Assembly (NCBI RefSeq): GCF_051400755.1
Contig: NZ_JBLFFL010000002.1
Coordinates: 744,001-808,000, forward strand
Direction: 5' to 3'
DNA length: 64,000 nucleotides
DNA from: Parapedobacter sp051400755
Lineage (GTDB): Bacteria > Bacteroidota > Bacteroidia > Sphingobacteriales > Sphingobacteriaceae
Shown here: piece after piece, positions 34,405 to 43,663 of the stretch
Layout: every line of letters starts with the position of its first letter
Numbering within the stretch: the first letter of the stretch is position 1
The notes under the pieces: generated by a model
Seen by the model: only the letters and a program-made list of their open reading frames with translations
Told to the model about the DNA's origin: nothing
Databases searched by the model: none
Position numbers and translations under genes: made by a program

Positions 34405-35898
34405 CTATAGGGTAGGCCCCGGTTCTTTACCGGCCTCCACTTCAGCCCTGATCTTGCTATGCCGCTTGCCATAGATGAAGTAAATGACAATACCGATGAT
34501 CATCCAAATGGCCAGCCGCTCCCAGCTCTCAATGGGCAACGCCGCCATCATGGCGATACAGACCACGATGCCGAGGATGGGTACCAGCGGCACCAGCGGC
34601 GTGCGGAAGGGGCGAGGGGTGTCGGGGTTGGATTTGCGCAATACCATGACGCCGATGCAAACCAACGTAAACGCAAACAAGGTGCCGATGCTGACCATGT
34701 GCCCGAGGTCTGATACGGGAACAAATCCGGTAAAGAGGCTGACGAACACCATGAATACCAAGTTGGTTTTCCAAGGGGTTTGGCGTTTAGAAAGATCGGA
34801 GAAGAACTTGGGCAATAGGCCGTCTTTGCTCATCGAATAGAATACGCGGCTTTGTCCAAGCAGCATCACGAGCATCACGGATGTATATCCGGCCAGGATG
34901 GCGATGATCAATGCCGTGTTGAGAAAGGTGTATCCGGTATTGGCAAATGCCGTTGCCACAGGTTTCGCATCGCCGGCAAACATTTTATAATTTTCAAGGC
35001 CCGTGAGCACATAAGAAAAGAGCACGTACAGCAGGGTGCAAACCAGGAGTGAACCGATGATACCGATGGGCATGCCTTTCTGTGGGTTTTTGGCTTCCTG
35101 TGCCGCTGTACTGACGGCATCAAAACCAATGAATGCGAAGAAAACGACCCCGGCACCGCGCATAATGCCGCTGATACCGAAGTGACCGAAATAGTCGCCT
35201 TTGAAGAATTCGAAGAACCCTAGCTGACCTGATTTTACCAATTGTTCGCCCTCATTCACCGGAATGAACGGCGTATGGTTTGCGGGGTTCATAAAGCTCC
35301 ATCCCAAGGCAATGAATATCAGTACGACGGCTACCTTCACGACCACCAGGATGTTATTGACCAATGACGATTCCTGGGTGCCACGCATCAGCAGCAGCGA
35401 TAGCAGGCATACAATGAATATGGCCGGAAGATTGACGATGCCGCCTTCCCAGGGCCCATGTAAAAAATGATGCGGAAGATTAATTCCAAATTCAAGTAAA
35501 AACTGGCTGAAATACTGAGACCAACTGGAGGCCACTGTGGCGGCACCCAGCGCATATTCGAGCACGAGATCCCAACCGATCACCCACGCGACAAACTCGC
35601 CCATGGTGGCATAAGAATAGGTATAAGCGCTTCCGGCAACGGGAATCATGGCCGCAAATTCTGCATAACAAAGTCCCGCGAACGCGCATCCGATGGCCGC
35701 TACGATAAACGATAAGGTAACCGCCGGTCCCGCATTCTCGGCCGCCGTAATCCCGGTCAACGAAAAGAGGCCAGCACCGATAATGGCTCCAACACCCAAT
35801 GCCACCAACCCACTACTTGTCAATGTTCTTTTTAGCGTACCTTCCCCCATTTCTTGAGCTTCCGCAATCAGCGTAGGTATCGATTTTTTAAATAACAT
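34405..35898 (-). CDS. APC-family amino acid permease (cationic amino acid transporter-like)
   Basis: Twelve or more membrane segments in 497 residues. Family features: GLVALGVGAIIGAGLFSLTG in TM1, CYAEFAAMIPVAGSAYTYSY, and GAGVVFFAFIGFDAVSTAAQ followed by EAKNPQKGMPIGI. It resembles the YfnA/CAT subgroup that takes up neutral or cationic amino acids. ATG 35898 (MLFKKSIPTL) fits the family start; a longer frame begins upstream of the promoter. One of three APC genes within 7.6 kb. Confidence 0.92.
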   Translation of the reverse strand: MLFKKSIPTLIAEAQEMGEGTLKRTLTSSGLVALGVGAIIGAGLFSLTGITAAENAGPAVTLSFIVAAIGCAFAGLCYAEFAAMIPVAGSAYTYSYATMGEFVAWVIGWDLVLEYALGAATVASSWSQYFSQFLLEFGINLPHHFLHGPWEGGIVNLPAIFIVCLLSLLLMRGTQESSLVNNILVVVKVAVVLIFIALGWSFMNPANHTPFIPVNEGEQLVKSGQLGFFEFFKGDYFGHFGISGIMRGAGVVFFAFIGFDAVSTAAQEAKNPQKGMPIGIIGSLLVCTLLYVLFSYVLTGLENYKMFAGDAKPVATAFANTGYTFLNTALIIAILAGYTSVMLVMLLGQSRVFYSMSKDGLLPKFFSDLSKRQTPWKTNLVFMVFVSLFTGFVPVSDLGHMVSIGTLFAFTLVCIGVMVLRKSNPDTPRPFRTPLVPLVPILGIVVCIAMMAALPIESWERLAIWMIIGIVIYFIYGKRHSKIRAEVEAGKEPGPTL

Positions 35899-35942
35899 AT
35901 GGTTTTCTTTTAGTAATTCAGATTGTTTCACCCAATACGGGC

Positions 35943-35950
35943 CAAACCTA
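35943..35950 (-). promoter_or_regulatory. -7 element of the permease promoter
   Basis: Minus-strand TAGGTTTG (exact TAnnTTTG), 44 bases before the ATG at 35898. Confidence 0.5.
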
Positions 35951-36038
35951 CAAATTTTTATTTTTAAAAGAAGTAATTTTTTTCGTACATCAATCCATCT
36001 ACTATCGCTAGGCTGGTTTTTGTGGAATGTTAGTAATG

Positions 36039-36072
36039 AAAAAGGGGGCATCGTCTTATCCGATATCCCCTT
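36039..36072 (-). terminator. Terminator after hppA
   Basis: On the minus strand the pair GGGGATATCG / CGATGCCCCC with loop of about 7 bases forms a stem with one mismatch and one G-T pair, followed by a T-run. It lies about 40 bases beyond the hppA stop. Confidence 0.6.
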
Positions 36073-36107
36073 TCCTGTTATTTTTGGTGATCAATAACGC
36101 CATTCAT

Positions 36108-38348
36108 TCAAAAGGGGGCGATCGATTGACTGCTTTTTGCTTGTTCAGGTTGATGCGTGATCTCCTTTTTTGGTTGCGGCATCTCAGCCGAAGCATGGGC
36201 AGCACCTTCACTGACGCTGATGTGCGGCGCGATGATCAATGAAACAATAGACATCAGTTTAATCAAGATGTTCATCGACGGACCAGAGGTGTCCTTAAAC
36301 GGATCGCCTACGGTATCGCCGGTCACCGAGGCTTTATGCGGATCGGAACCTTTGTATTCCATTTTTCCGTTGATTTCCACACCTGCCTCAAACGATTTTT
36401 TGGCATTGTCCCAGGCGCCGCCGGCGTTATTCTGGAACATGCCCAGCAATACGCCCGATACGGTGACTCCCGCCAGCAGTCCGCCCAGGATTTCGGCTGA
36501 GGAGGTCTCTTCAAACATGCCCTTGAAGCCAAAACCGACCAATAGCGGGACGATCAGCGCGATCGCACCGGGTAAGATCATCTCGCGGATGGATGCTTTG
36601 GTGGATATGGCTACGCATTTGTCGTATTCCGGCTTTGCTTTGTATTCCATAATGCCCGGAATTTCGCGGAATTGACGCCGCACTTCCTCCACCATAGCCA
36701 TGGCCGCACGTCCCACCGCGGCAATCGCCAGTGACGAAAAGATAAAGGGTATCATGGCGCCCACGAAGAGGGCACCCAATACCGGCGCTTTGTAGATATC
36801 AATGGCGTCAATGCCGGCGATGCCCACGAACGCCGCAAACAGCGCCAATGCCGTCAGTGCCGCCGACGCGATGGCGAATCCTTTTCCCGTAGCGGCAGTG
36901 GTATTACCCACAGCGTCAAGCTTATCCGTACGCTCGCGTACTTCTTTGGGTAGTCCGCTCATCTCGGCGATACCACCGGCATTGTCCGCAATGGGACCAA
37001 ATGCATCGATGGCCAATTGCATGGCCGTGGTGGCCATCATGCCGGCTGCGGCGATGGCTACGCCATATAAGCCGGCAAACGCATAGGAAGTAATGATGCC
37101 CGTGGCCAGGATAATGGTCGGTATGGCAGTAGATTCCATGCCGACGGATAGGCCCCCGATAATGTTCGTCGCATGGCCCGTCGACGATTGCCGGACAATC
37201 GATCTGACAGGGCGTTTGCCCATGGCGGTGTAGTATTCGGTCACAAGACTCATCAATGCGCCGACAATGAGGCCCACCACGATGGCAGAGAATACATTGA
37301 GGGAGGTAAACGATACCCCGCGTAATTCCAATTGATCGGGCAACAACCAATCAACCACAAAATAGGCTGCAATAGCAGTAAACAGTATGGAGGACCAATT
37401 GCCTATATTCAAGGCCTTTTGCACATCACCCTGATCATTTTTCACCTTGACCAAGGCAGCGCCTATGATCGAAAAAATCAGCCCTAATCCCGCGATCAGT
37501 ATGGGGAGCAACACCGGCGCAATACCCCCGAAATGATCCGCTGACACCATTTCCCGTCCCAATACCATCGTCGCCAAGATGGTGGCTACGTAGGAGCCGA
37601 ACAAATCGGCACCCATGCCTGCCACGTCGCCGACATTATCGCCGACATTGTCTGCGATCGTGGCCGGGTTGCGCACGTCGTCCTCCGGAATGCCTGCTTC
37701 TACTTTTCCAACCAAATCGGCACCCACATCAGCGGCTTTGGTATAGATGCCACCGCCTACACGGGCAAAAAGCGCAATGGATTCGGCTCCAAGGGAGAAT
37801 CCGGCCAATACTTCCAGGGCCTTTTCCATTTCGATCCCATTCACACTGGCCCCGGTGCTGACGACGAACACCTGATAAAGAATAATAAAAAGCGTGCCCA
37901 TCACCATTACGGCTAAACCGGCCACGCCGAGCCCCATCACCGTGCCGCCTGTAAAGGAGACCTTCAGCGCTTTGGTCAAGCTGGTGCGCGCGGCTTGGGT
38001 AGTGCGTACATTGGCCTTGGTCGCGATGTTCATGCCGATGTATCCCGCGAACGCAGAGGTGACCGCCCCAATAATAAACGATATGGCGATGACCCAACTG
38101 GAGGTGGCCACGAGTGTGCCGGACCATGCCAACAAGATCGCCGCAATCACCACGAAATAGGACAGCACCTTCCATTCGGCTTTCAGGAATGCCATAGCGC
38201 CCTCGGCGATATGGCCAGCTAACGAGCGCATGTTGTCATCACCGGCATCTTGCTTGTTCACCCAGGCAGATTTGGCAATCATAACGATGATACCCACCAA
38301 ACCCAATACCGGAATCAGATAGATCAAGTTTTCTTGTAAAAATTCCAT
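36108..38348 (-). CDS. hppA: Membrane pyrophosphatase (K+-stimulated, H+/Na+ pumping)
   Basis: Hydrolyses PPi to pump H+ and/or Na+ across the membrane. 746 residues with about 16 hydrophobic segments. Signature motifs: GGGIYTKAADVGADLVGKVE, GIPEDDVRNPATIADNVGDN and GMGADLFGSYVATILATMVL. The position that distinguishes K+-dependent enzymes reads GNTTAATGKG (Ala where K+-independent ones have Lys), so K+ stimulation is expected. Whether it pumps Na+ or H+ is unresolved. ATG 38348 (MEFLQENLIY) precedes the first membrane segment; an in-frame upstream ATG adds an unlikely extra hydrophobic tail. Confidence 0.95.
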   Translation of the reverse strand: MEFLQENLIYLIPVLGLVGIIVMIAKSAWVNKQDAGDDNMRSLAGHIAEGAMAFLKAEWKVLSYFVVIAAILLAWSGTLVATSSWVIAISFIIGAVTSAFAGYIGMNIATKANVRTTQAARTSLTKALKVSFTGGTVMGLGVAGLAVMVMGTLFIILYQVFVVSTGASVNGIEMEKALEVLAGFSLGAESIALFARVGGGIYTKAADVGADLVGKVEAGIPEDDVRNPATIADNVGDNVGDVAGMGADLFGSYVATILATMVLGREMVSADHFGGIAPVLLPILIAGLGLIFSIIGAALVKVKNDQGDVQKALNIGNWSSILFTAIAAYFVVDWLLPDQLELRGVSFTSLNVFSAIVVGLIVGALMSLVTEYYTAMGKRPVRSIVRQSSTGHATNIIGGLSVGMESTAIPTIILATGIITSYAFAGLYGVAIAAAGMMATTAMQLAIDAFGPIADNAGGIAEMSGLPKEVRERTDKLDAVGNTTAATGKGFAIASAALTALALFAAFVGIAGIDAIDIYKAPVLGALFVGAMIPFIFSSLAIAAVGRAAMAMVEEVRRQFREIPGIMEYKAKPEYDKCVAISTKASIREMILPGAIALIVPLLVGFGFKGMFEETSSAEILGGLLAGVTVSGVLLGMFQNNAGGAWDNAKKSFEAGVEINGKMEYKGSDPHKASVTGDTVGDPFKDTSGPSMNILIKLMSIVSLIIAPHISVSEGAAHASAEMPQPKKEITHQPEQAKSSQSIAPF

Positions 38349-38449
38349 ATATAACCGATTCAATTGTTTATAAATTGCTACTATTGCTAAAATAGGTCCA
38401 CATAAGGGAGTCGTCAAAAATAAGAGGCTTATTGTAATAATCAAATTTA

Positions 38450-38482
38450 TTTGTACGTTTTCATCATATTTACCTACTTTCG
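38450..38482 (+). promoter_or_regulatory. Probable promoter of the second amino acid permease
   Basis: -33 TTTG at 38450-38453 and -7 TACTTTCG at 38475-38482 (one mismatch to TAnnTTTG), 21 bases apart. Confidence 0.5.
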
Positions 38483-38512
38483 ACGGAACGAATCAACAGT
38501 AACGGTTTCCCC

Positions 38513-39949
38513 ATGAATACAACTCCTGAACAGCCCGATAACATGAAGCGCGAACTGGGCTTGCTCGACGCGACGATGTTGGTGGCCGGGTCGATGATCG
38601 GCTCGGGTATTTTTATTGTCAGTGCCGATATCGTACGAAATGTAGGCAGCGCCGGATGGCTGATTTTCATTTGGATACTGACCGGTGTGATCACCATCAT
38701 CGCGGCCGTCAGCTATGGCGAGCTGTCGGCGATGTTTCCGAAAGCGGGCGGACAGTACGTGTACCTTCGGGAGGCCTACAACCGGCTGGTGGCGTTTCTC
38801 TATGGCTGGTCCTTGTTCATGGTCATCCAAGCGGGCACCATTGCCGCCGTAGGTGTGGCGTTTGCCAAATTCGCTGCCTATATCTTTCCGCCACTGAGCG
38901 ATGAAAATATCCTATGGGATGTAGGTATTGTCAGCATCAACGCCGCCCAGCTGGTCGCCATCGGCACCATCGTCATCCTGACGTGGGTCAACTCCCGGGG
39001 GGTGAAGAACGGAAAGATCATCCAGACGGTGTTTACGGTGGTCAAGATCCTTTCCTTGGGCGGATTGATCGTTATGGGACTTTTTGGGGCGTTCAATACC
39101 GAGGTGTGGAACGCCAACTGGTCTGCGGCATGGGAAACCATCCGCTGGGACCTGGATAGCGGAGCAGCGGTCTCCATAGGCGGGGCGGCGCTCTTTGCGG
39201 GTATCGTATCGGCCATGGTGGGCTCACTTTTTTCCAGTGATGCGTGGAACAACGTCACCTTTATCGCCGGTGAAATCCGCAATCCCAAACGGAATATCGG
39301 ATTGAGCTTGCTGCTAGGCACGGTGATCGTGACCGTCATCTATGTTTCGGCCAATCTGATGTACCTAGCCACCCTGTCAATGGAGGAGATCGCCTATGCG
39401 CCGGCAGACCGCGTGGCGGTGGTGGCGGCACAGGCCATCTTTGGTCAGGTAGGCACCCTGGTGATCGCCGTCATGATCATGATCTCCACCTTTGGTTGCA
39501 ACAATGGGTTGATCCTAGCCGGAGCGCGGGTATATTATACCATGGCACAGGATGGACTGTTTTTCAGGAAAGCGGGCGAGTTGAACAAGTTTGAGGTGCC
39601 CGGTTGGGGACTGTGGGCGCAATGCATCTGGACATCGGTGCTATGCCTCACCGGCCGGTATGGCGATTTGCTTAACTATGTGGTTTTCGTGGTGCTGATT
39701 TTTTATGCGCTCACCATCATCGGGATCTTCATCCTGCGCCGCAAACAACCCGACGCCGAGCGGCCGTATAAAGCATTCGGTTACCCGGTATTGCCTGCAT
39801 TATACGTGTTGGCTGCTTTCACGATCTGTGTGGGATTGCTGATCTACCAGCCTACATTTACCTGGCCGGGATTGATTATCGTGCTGCTGGGTATTCCGGT
39901 GTTTTTTATGTGGAATAAGCATACGCCGAAAACGATAGAACGCGGATAA
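38513..39949 (+). CDS. APC-family amino acid permease
   Basis: 478 residues, about 12 membrane segments. TM1 LDATMLVAGSMIGSGIFIVS, then SYGELSAMFPKAGGQYVYLR, SAMVGSLFSSDAWNNVTFIA with GEIRNPKRNIGLSLLLGTVI. It belongs to the LAT-like/L-type amino-acid exchanger group rather than the cationic group. The substrate is not certain. Convergent with the methyltransferase gene; an inverted repeat straddles its stop. Confidence 0.9.
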   Translation: MNTTPEQPDNMKRELGLLDATMLVAGSMIGSGIFIVSADIVRNVGSAGWLIFIWILTGVITIIAAVSYGELSAMFPKAGGQYVYLREAYNRLVAFLYGWSLFMVIQAGTIAAVGVAFAKFAAYIFPPLSDENILWDVGIVSINAAQLVAIGTIVILTWVNSRGVKNGKIIQTVFTVVKILSLGGLIVMGLFGAFNTEVWNANWSAAWETIRWDLDSGAAVSIGGAALFAGIVSAMVGSLFSSDAWNNVTFIAGEIRNPKRNIGLSLLLGTVIVTVIYVSANLMYLATLSMEEIAYAPADRVAVVAAQAIFGQVGTLVIAVMIMISTFGCNNGLILAGARVYYTMAQDGLFFRKAGELNKFEVPGWGLWAQCIWTSVLCLTGRYGDLLNYVVFVVLIFYALTIIGIFILRRKQPDAERPYKAFGYPVLPALYVLAAFTICVGLLIYQPTFTWPGLIIVLLGIPVFFMWNKHTPKTIERG

Positions 39950-39969
39950 CAGGGATGTCGTCCGCGTTC
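39938..39969. terminator. Inverted repeat at the convergent permease/methyltransferase ends
   Basis: GAACGCGGA (39938-39946) and TCCGCGTTC (39961-39969), a perfect 9-bp stem with a 14-base loop overlapping the permease stop. No T-run follows on either strand, so this is a weak terminator candidate. Confidence 0.4.
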
Positions 39970-39976
39970 CATGGAT

Positions 39977-40510
39977 CTATTTTATTGTCCACAGGTAAAT
40001 GGTATCGTTGCCTACTTTGATCGTTTTTTCGGCCTCCCAATCGCCCATGTCAAAATCATGGGATACAATGCGGCTGCCGGGCTTCAATTCCTTTTGCAGC
40101 TTCGGACGCATTTTTAAATTAACGGAAGGCAAGAGGTACATCGTCACTACGTTTGCCTCGCTGAAATCAAACTCGAACAGGTCGCCCTGCACAAATTTCA
40201 CTTTATCGGTCACGCCCGCAGCCTTGGCGTTGGCATTGGCCTCGGCAAGCCGCTGCGGATTGAGGTCCACGCCAACCCCTGTGGCACCGAATTTTTTGGC
40301 CGCGGTAATGACGATCCGCCCGTCGCCGCAGCCGAGGTCATACACCACGTCTCCGGGTTTCACACCGGCCAGTTTCAGCATTTCTTCCACCGTTTCCTGG
40401 TTGGTGGGGACGTAGGGGACATCCAGTTGGGGTTCTTGGGCGTACACCGCCGTGGTGATGCCGACAAATAGGGCGATCAACCAATTTTTAATCGTGCTCA
40501 TCTTGTTCAT
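39977..40510 (-). CDS. Class I SAM-dependent methyltransferase with a signal peptide
   Basis: A 177-residue Rossmann-fold methyltransferase. SAM-binding motif I is VVYDLGCGDGRIVITA, followed by GVGVDLNPQRL and VKFVQGDLFEFDF, and VTMYLLPSVNLKMRP. The first ~25 residues look like a signal peptide (KNWLIALFVGITTAVYAQ, cleavage after AYA). This is odd, because SAM is cytosolic; either the tail stays a membrane anchor or the enzyme works in the periplasm. The substrate is unknown. A start at the second Met (40501) is possible and does not remove the signal. Confidence 0.85.
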   Translation of the reverse strand: MNKMSTIKNWLIALFVGITTAVYAQEPQLDVPYVPTNQETVEEMLKLAGVKPGDVVYDLGCGDGRIVITAAKKFGATGVGVDLNPQRLAEANANAKAAGVTDKVKFVQGDLFEFDFSEANVVTMYLLPSVNLKMRPKLQKELKPGSRIVSHDFDMGDWEAEKTIKVGNDTIYLWTIK

Positions 40511-40593
40511 TTTTAGTGTTTAACATTTGATAATCTATAAACAGTTTGATGTAAAATACGTTTGCAACGGACGATTAAGTTTGTATTAAATAG

Positions 40594-41991
40594 CTATCGT
40601 ATCACCACGAAAAACAAGGTGCCCAACAGCAATACGCCTACACCTACCAATGCGCCGATCCCCGTATAGGCCAAGCTTGAATACAGGAGGTATGCGCAGG
40701 ATCCGCAGAATACGATAGGGGTGAGCGGGTATAGCGGAACCTTGAAGGGACGGGGCGCCTGCGGCTCCTTGGCCCGCAAAACGAATAAGGCGATCCCCGT
40801 GGCGAGAAAGAAGAACCAGAAAATGGGTGCAGTGAAATCGACCATGGATTGAAATCCATCTCGTGTGAGTGCGCCCAACCCGATTAATGCCAAGGCGATA
40901 ATCCCCTGCAACAACAACGCATTACGGGGCGAAGAGGTCTCGGTGTTCCATTTGCCCAACCGGGAAAAGACCTTGAAATCACGCCCCAATGCATAATTCG
41001 TGCGCGCTCCCGTAAAAATGGTGGCATTGATGGAAGTTAGGGTCGCCATGACGACCAGCACGCCGATCAGGAAAACACCTGATTCGCCCAGCGTAACCCG
41101 CATCAAATCAATGCCGACAGCCTCCGAGGCGGCTAGCCGTTCGATACCGAGCGCATGCAGAAATGCCCAGTTGACCAGCAGGTATAGGCAAGTAATAATC
41201 AATATACTAAAGACCAGCACCTGAACCATTTTTCGGCTACCGGCACGCAGTTCGGCGGAGATATACCCCGCCTCATTCCAGCCGCCGAAGGTGAGGAGCA
41301 CAAACACCATGGCGAGCCCGATGGCGGGCTGATTGTCCAGCGGGGCAAGGGGGAGGCTCGACACCGCTGCGGCCGAAGGATTGACGAAAAAGCCAACGAT
41401 CATGACACCCAGCGTGCCTGCAAATTCCAATGCGAACAAGAGCTTTTGCGTACCGGTACCGAAACGGACGCCCAGCATGTTGATGATCGTGAGGGTAATC
41501 ACCACCAATGCCGCGAAAAAGGCAGAGGAATACGTGCCAACAGAATAAAGTTGTGACAGGTAATCGCCTATGATATAGGCAAGCAATGCAATCGATCCGG
41601 TTTGTATGACGCTCAGTCGCGCCCAAGCAAACAGAAAAGCCATGCGTTTGCCGAATGCCCGCATCAAAAAATGGTAGTCACCCCCGGTATTCGGAAACGC
41701 CGTGCTCAACTCGGCATAACACAACGCGCCAATCAGCGAGATCAGTCCCCCTAACAACCATACGGACAGGAATAGCTCCGGACTCCCCGTATTGGCCGCC
41801 ACCAACGAAGGTGTACGGAAGATGCCGGCGCCGACGACAATGCCGATGATGATGGCCATGGCATCCACGATGCGGATCAGCGGACGGGGATTCGCGTTAT
41901 CGGAAATTGGTGTGTGATGAGTAGACGACGCAGCATGGCCGTTTTTTGACGTGGCAGTGAAGGCATTAACAACCTTGCTTTCTTCTTTCAT
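40594..41991 (-). CDS. APC-family amino acid permease (third copy)
   Basis: 465 residues and about 12 membrane segments, with a 40-residue polar N-terminus. TM1 is AIIIGIVVGAGIFRTPSLVA, then CYAELSTAFPNTGGDYHFLM and FVLLTFGGWNEAGYISAELR. This is close to the b(0,+)/ArgP-like amino-acid transporter subgroup. It has a direct repeat upstream (42092-42124) that could be a regulatory site. Substrate unknown. Confidence 0.9.
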   Translation of the reverse strand: MKEESKVVNAFTATSKNGHAASSTHHTPISDNANPRPLIRIVDAMAIIIGIVVGAGIFRTPSLVAANTGSPELFLSVWLLGGLISLIGALCYAELSTAFPNTGGDYHFLMRAFGKRMAFLFAWARLSVIQTGSIALLAYIIGDYLSQLYSVGTYSSAFFAALVVITLTIINMLGVRFGTGTQKLLFALEFAGTLGVMIVGFFVNPSAAAVSSLPLAPLDNQPAIGLAMVFVLLTFGGWNEAGYISAELRAGSRKMVQVLVFSILIITCLYLLVNWAFLHALGIERLAASEAVGIDLMRVTLGESGVFLIGVLVVMATLTSINATIFTGARTNYALGRDFKVFSRLGKWNTETSSPRNALLLQGIIALALIGLGALTRDGFQSMVDFTAPIFWFFFLATGIALFVLRAKEPQAPRPFKVPLYPLTPIVFCGSCAYLLYSSLAYTGIGALVGVGVLLLGTLFFVVIR

Positions 41992-42091
41992 ATACGGTCA
42001 TGCGATTGGTGTACCCTTTGAAATACAAATAGATACGCGCTTTGTTTACCGTACTTTGTAATATTTTTGTTTGATTTTTCGCACCCTTACC

Positions 42092-42124
42092 GCCAGCTGA
42101 CCGCACCAGAATAGCCAGCTGACC
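42092..42124. repeat. Two direct copies of an 11-bp sequence
   Basis: GCCAGCTGACC at 42092-42102 and 42114-42124, spaced 22 bases start to start (two helical turns), in the 153 bases upstream of the third permease gene. Possible operator; no regulator gene is adjacent. Confidence 0.4.
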
Positions 42125-42144
42125 TCTGCATAATGCGATGCCGT

Positions 42145-43593
42145 TTAAGTCGGGACGGAAGGCGTTTGGCCGTCAAGAAAAAACTGCTCGCTGAAATTGA
42201 CCAGAAACAATTCTTTGGTCGCCCGTGTGCAGGCGGTATAAAGCCATCGAAGGAATTCGACGTCGAGGAGCTCCTCGGTGAGGTACCCCTGGTCTACAAA
42301 TACCGCCTGCCACTGTCCGCCTTGGGCCTTATGGCAGGTGACTGCCATTGCAAATTTGATTTGCAGTGCGTTGTAATAGGGATCAGCCTTAAGCGCCGCC
42401 AGGCGTTGTTTTTTGTCAGGGATATCCGCATAGTCGAGCATAACCGCATCGAACAGCCGCTGTTGTTCCGTTTGGGATAGATTCGGTGAGTCGCTGTGGA
42501 GGGTGTCCAGTATTACCCGGCAATCGATGGGTTCGATTTCATCGGTGTCCATGAATTCAAGGCTTACGTCAGCAAAGCGAAACCCATGTTGTTCATGGAC
42601 ATTGCGTACCCGGCGTACCTGCGCCATATCGCCGTTGGCGATGAAGCCCGATCGGTCTGAATCCGCGGAAAGCCAATAATAATTATTGCGTACCACCATG
42701 ACATAGTCACCACCGGTCAGTTCCTCGTCCCTGAACAGAATTTGATTGCGGATATGCTGGTTATATTGGTTCGCATTCTTGTTGGAGCGGCAGATGACCA
42801 TGGTGTTTTCCATGCCATATTTATCATAAGTGTAGTGCAGTCCGTCGAGGAGGCGTTCACCCGTCATGCGGAAGATATCCGGAAATTTCTTGACGGTAAA
42901 ATGCGGGTATCCCACCGTTGTCGACTGATCCCCCGCAGTTTGTATCTGCTTGCGTATCGTGGTGGCGTTGTACAGGATACCCGAGTCCTTTTCCTGCCGT
43001 ACCACGTCAGTAAGCTCATACGCAAATACCTGCACCGCGAATACCCGGGCGAGCCAAGCCGCATCCAACGCCGGACTCTGAAGATATCCAACCGGAGGAA
43101 GCTGCGCCGTGTCCCCCACAAACATCAGCCGGCAATTCTCCCCGCTGTTTACATAGTGGACCAGGTCTTCCAGCACGCTTTTCCCGTTATGTGCGAGCCG
43201 CTCATTGGAGATCATGGAGGCTTCGTCAACGATGAAGAGCGTGTCGGTATGCGGGTTTTCCGCCCGTCCGAATGCCATATCAGGCGACAGCGCTACCTTT
43301 TTTCGGTATATTTTCTTGTGTATGGTGAATGCCTTCTTGTTGGAATAGGTGCTCATCACTTTTGCGGCCCTTCCCGTGGGTGCGAGTAGTACCGAGCGCA
43401 TGCTCAATGCGGGTAATACGCGCACCAGGGTACTGATGATCGTGGTTTTTCCCGTGCCGGCATAACCTCGGAGAACAAAGCAGCTGGTATTTCCGGGATG
43501 CGTCAAGAAATCTTCCAACCGTTGGAACGCTTCATATTGCTGCTCGGTAGGTCGGAGCGGGAACCGGCTGGAAATCAATTCAGCGATTTGCAC
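42145..43593 (-). CDS. RecD-like superfamily 1 DNA helicase
   Basis: 482 residues. Walker A GYAGTGKT (43-50), Walker B FIVDEASMIS, motif III LMFVGDTAQLPPVG, a UvrD-like C-terminal module with VTCHKAQGGQWQAVFV and the motif VI-like LYTACTRATKELFLV. This fits RecD2-type or AAA-family helicases found alone in Bacteroidota. It could act in recombination or repair; no recBC is adjacent. Start is taken as the GTG at 43593, because the -7 element ends 3 bases upstream; a TTG at 43599 would overlap it. Divergent from the DUF3822 gene. Confidence 0.9.
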   Translation of the reverse strand: MQIAELISSRFPLRPTEQQYEAFQRLEDFLTHPGNTSCFVLRGYAGTGKTTIISTLVRVLPALSMRSVLLAPTGRAAKVMSTYSNKKAFTIHKKIYRKKVALSPDMAFGRAENPHTDTLFIVDEASMISNERLAHNGKSVLEDLVHYVNSGENCRLMFVGDTAQLPPVGYLQSPALDAAWLARVFAVQVFAYELTDVVRQEKDSGILYNATTIRKQIQTAGDQSTTVGYPHFTVKKFPDIFRMTGERLLDGLHYTYDKYGMENTMVICRSNKNANQYNQHIRNQILFRDEELTGGDYVMVVRNNYYWLSADSDRSGFIANGDMAQVRRVRNVHEQHGFRFADVSLEFMDTDEIEPIDCRVILDTLHSDSPNLSQTEQQRLFDAVMLDYADIPDKKQRLAALKADPYYNALQIKFAMAVTCHKAQGGQWQAVFVDQGYLTEELLDVEFLRWLYTACTRATKELFLVNFSEQFFLDGQTPSVPT

Positions 43594-43596
43594 GAC

Positions 43597-43604
43597 CAAA
43601 GGTA
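43597..43604 (-). promoter_or_regulatory. -7 element 3 bases from the helicase GTG
   Basis: Minus-strand TACCTTTG, exact TAnnTTTG, immediately before the GTG at 43593; predicts a leaderless transcript beginning on or near the start codon. Confidence 0.55.
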
Positions 43605-43663
43605 CCCAAAAGTTTGTTCAAAATGATTTATCTAAGTAAGTTTGTCGCGATAAACGAACGGTG

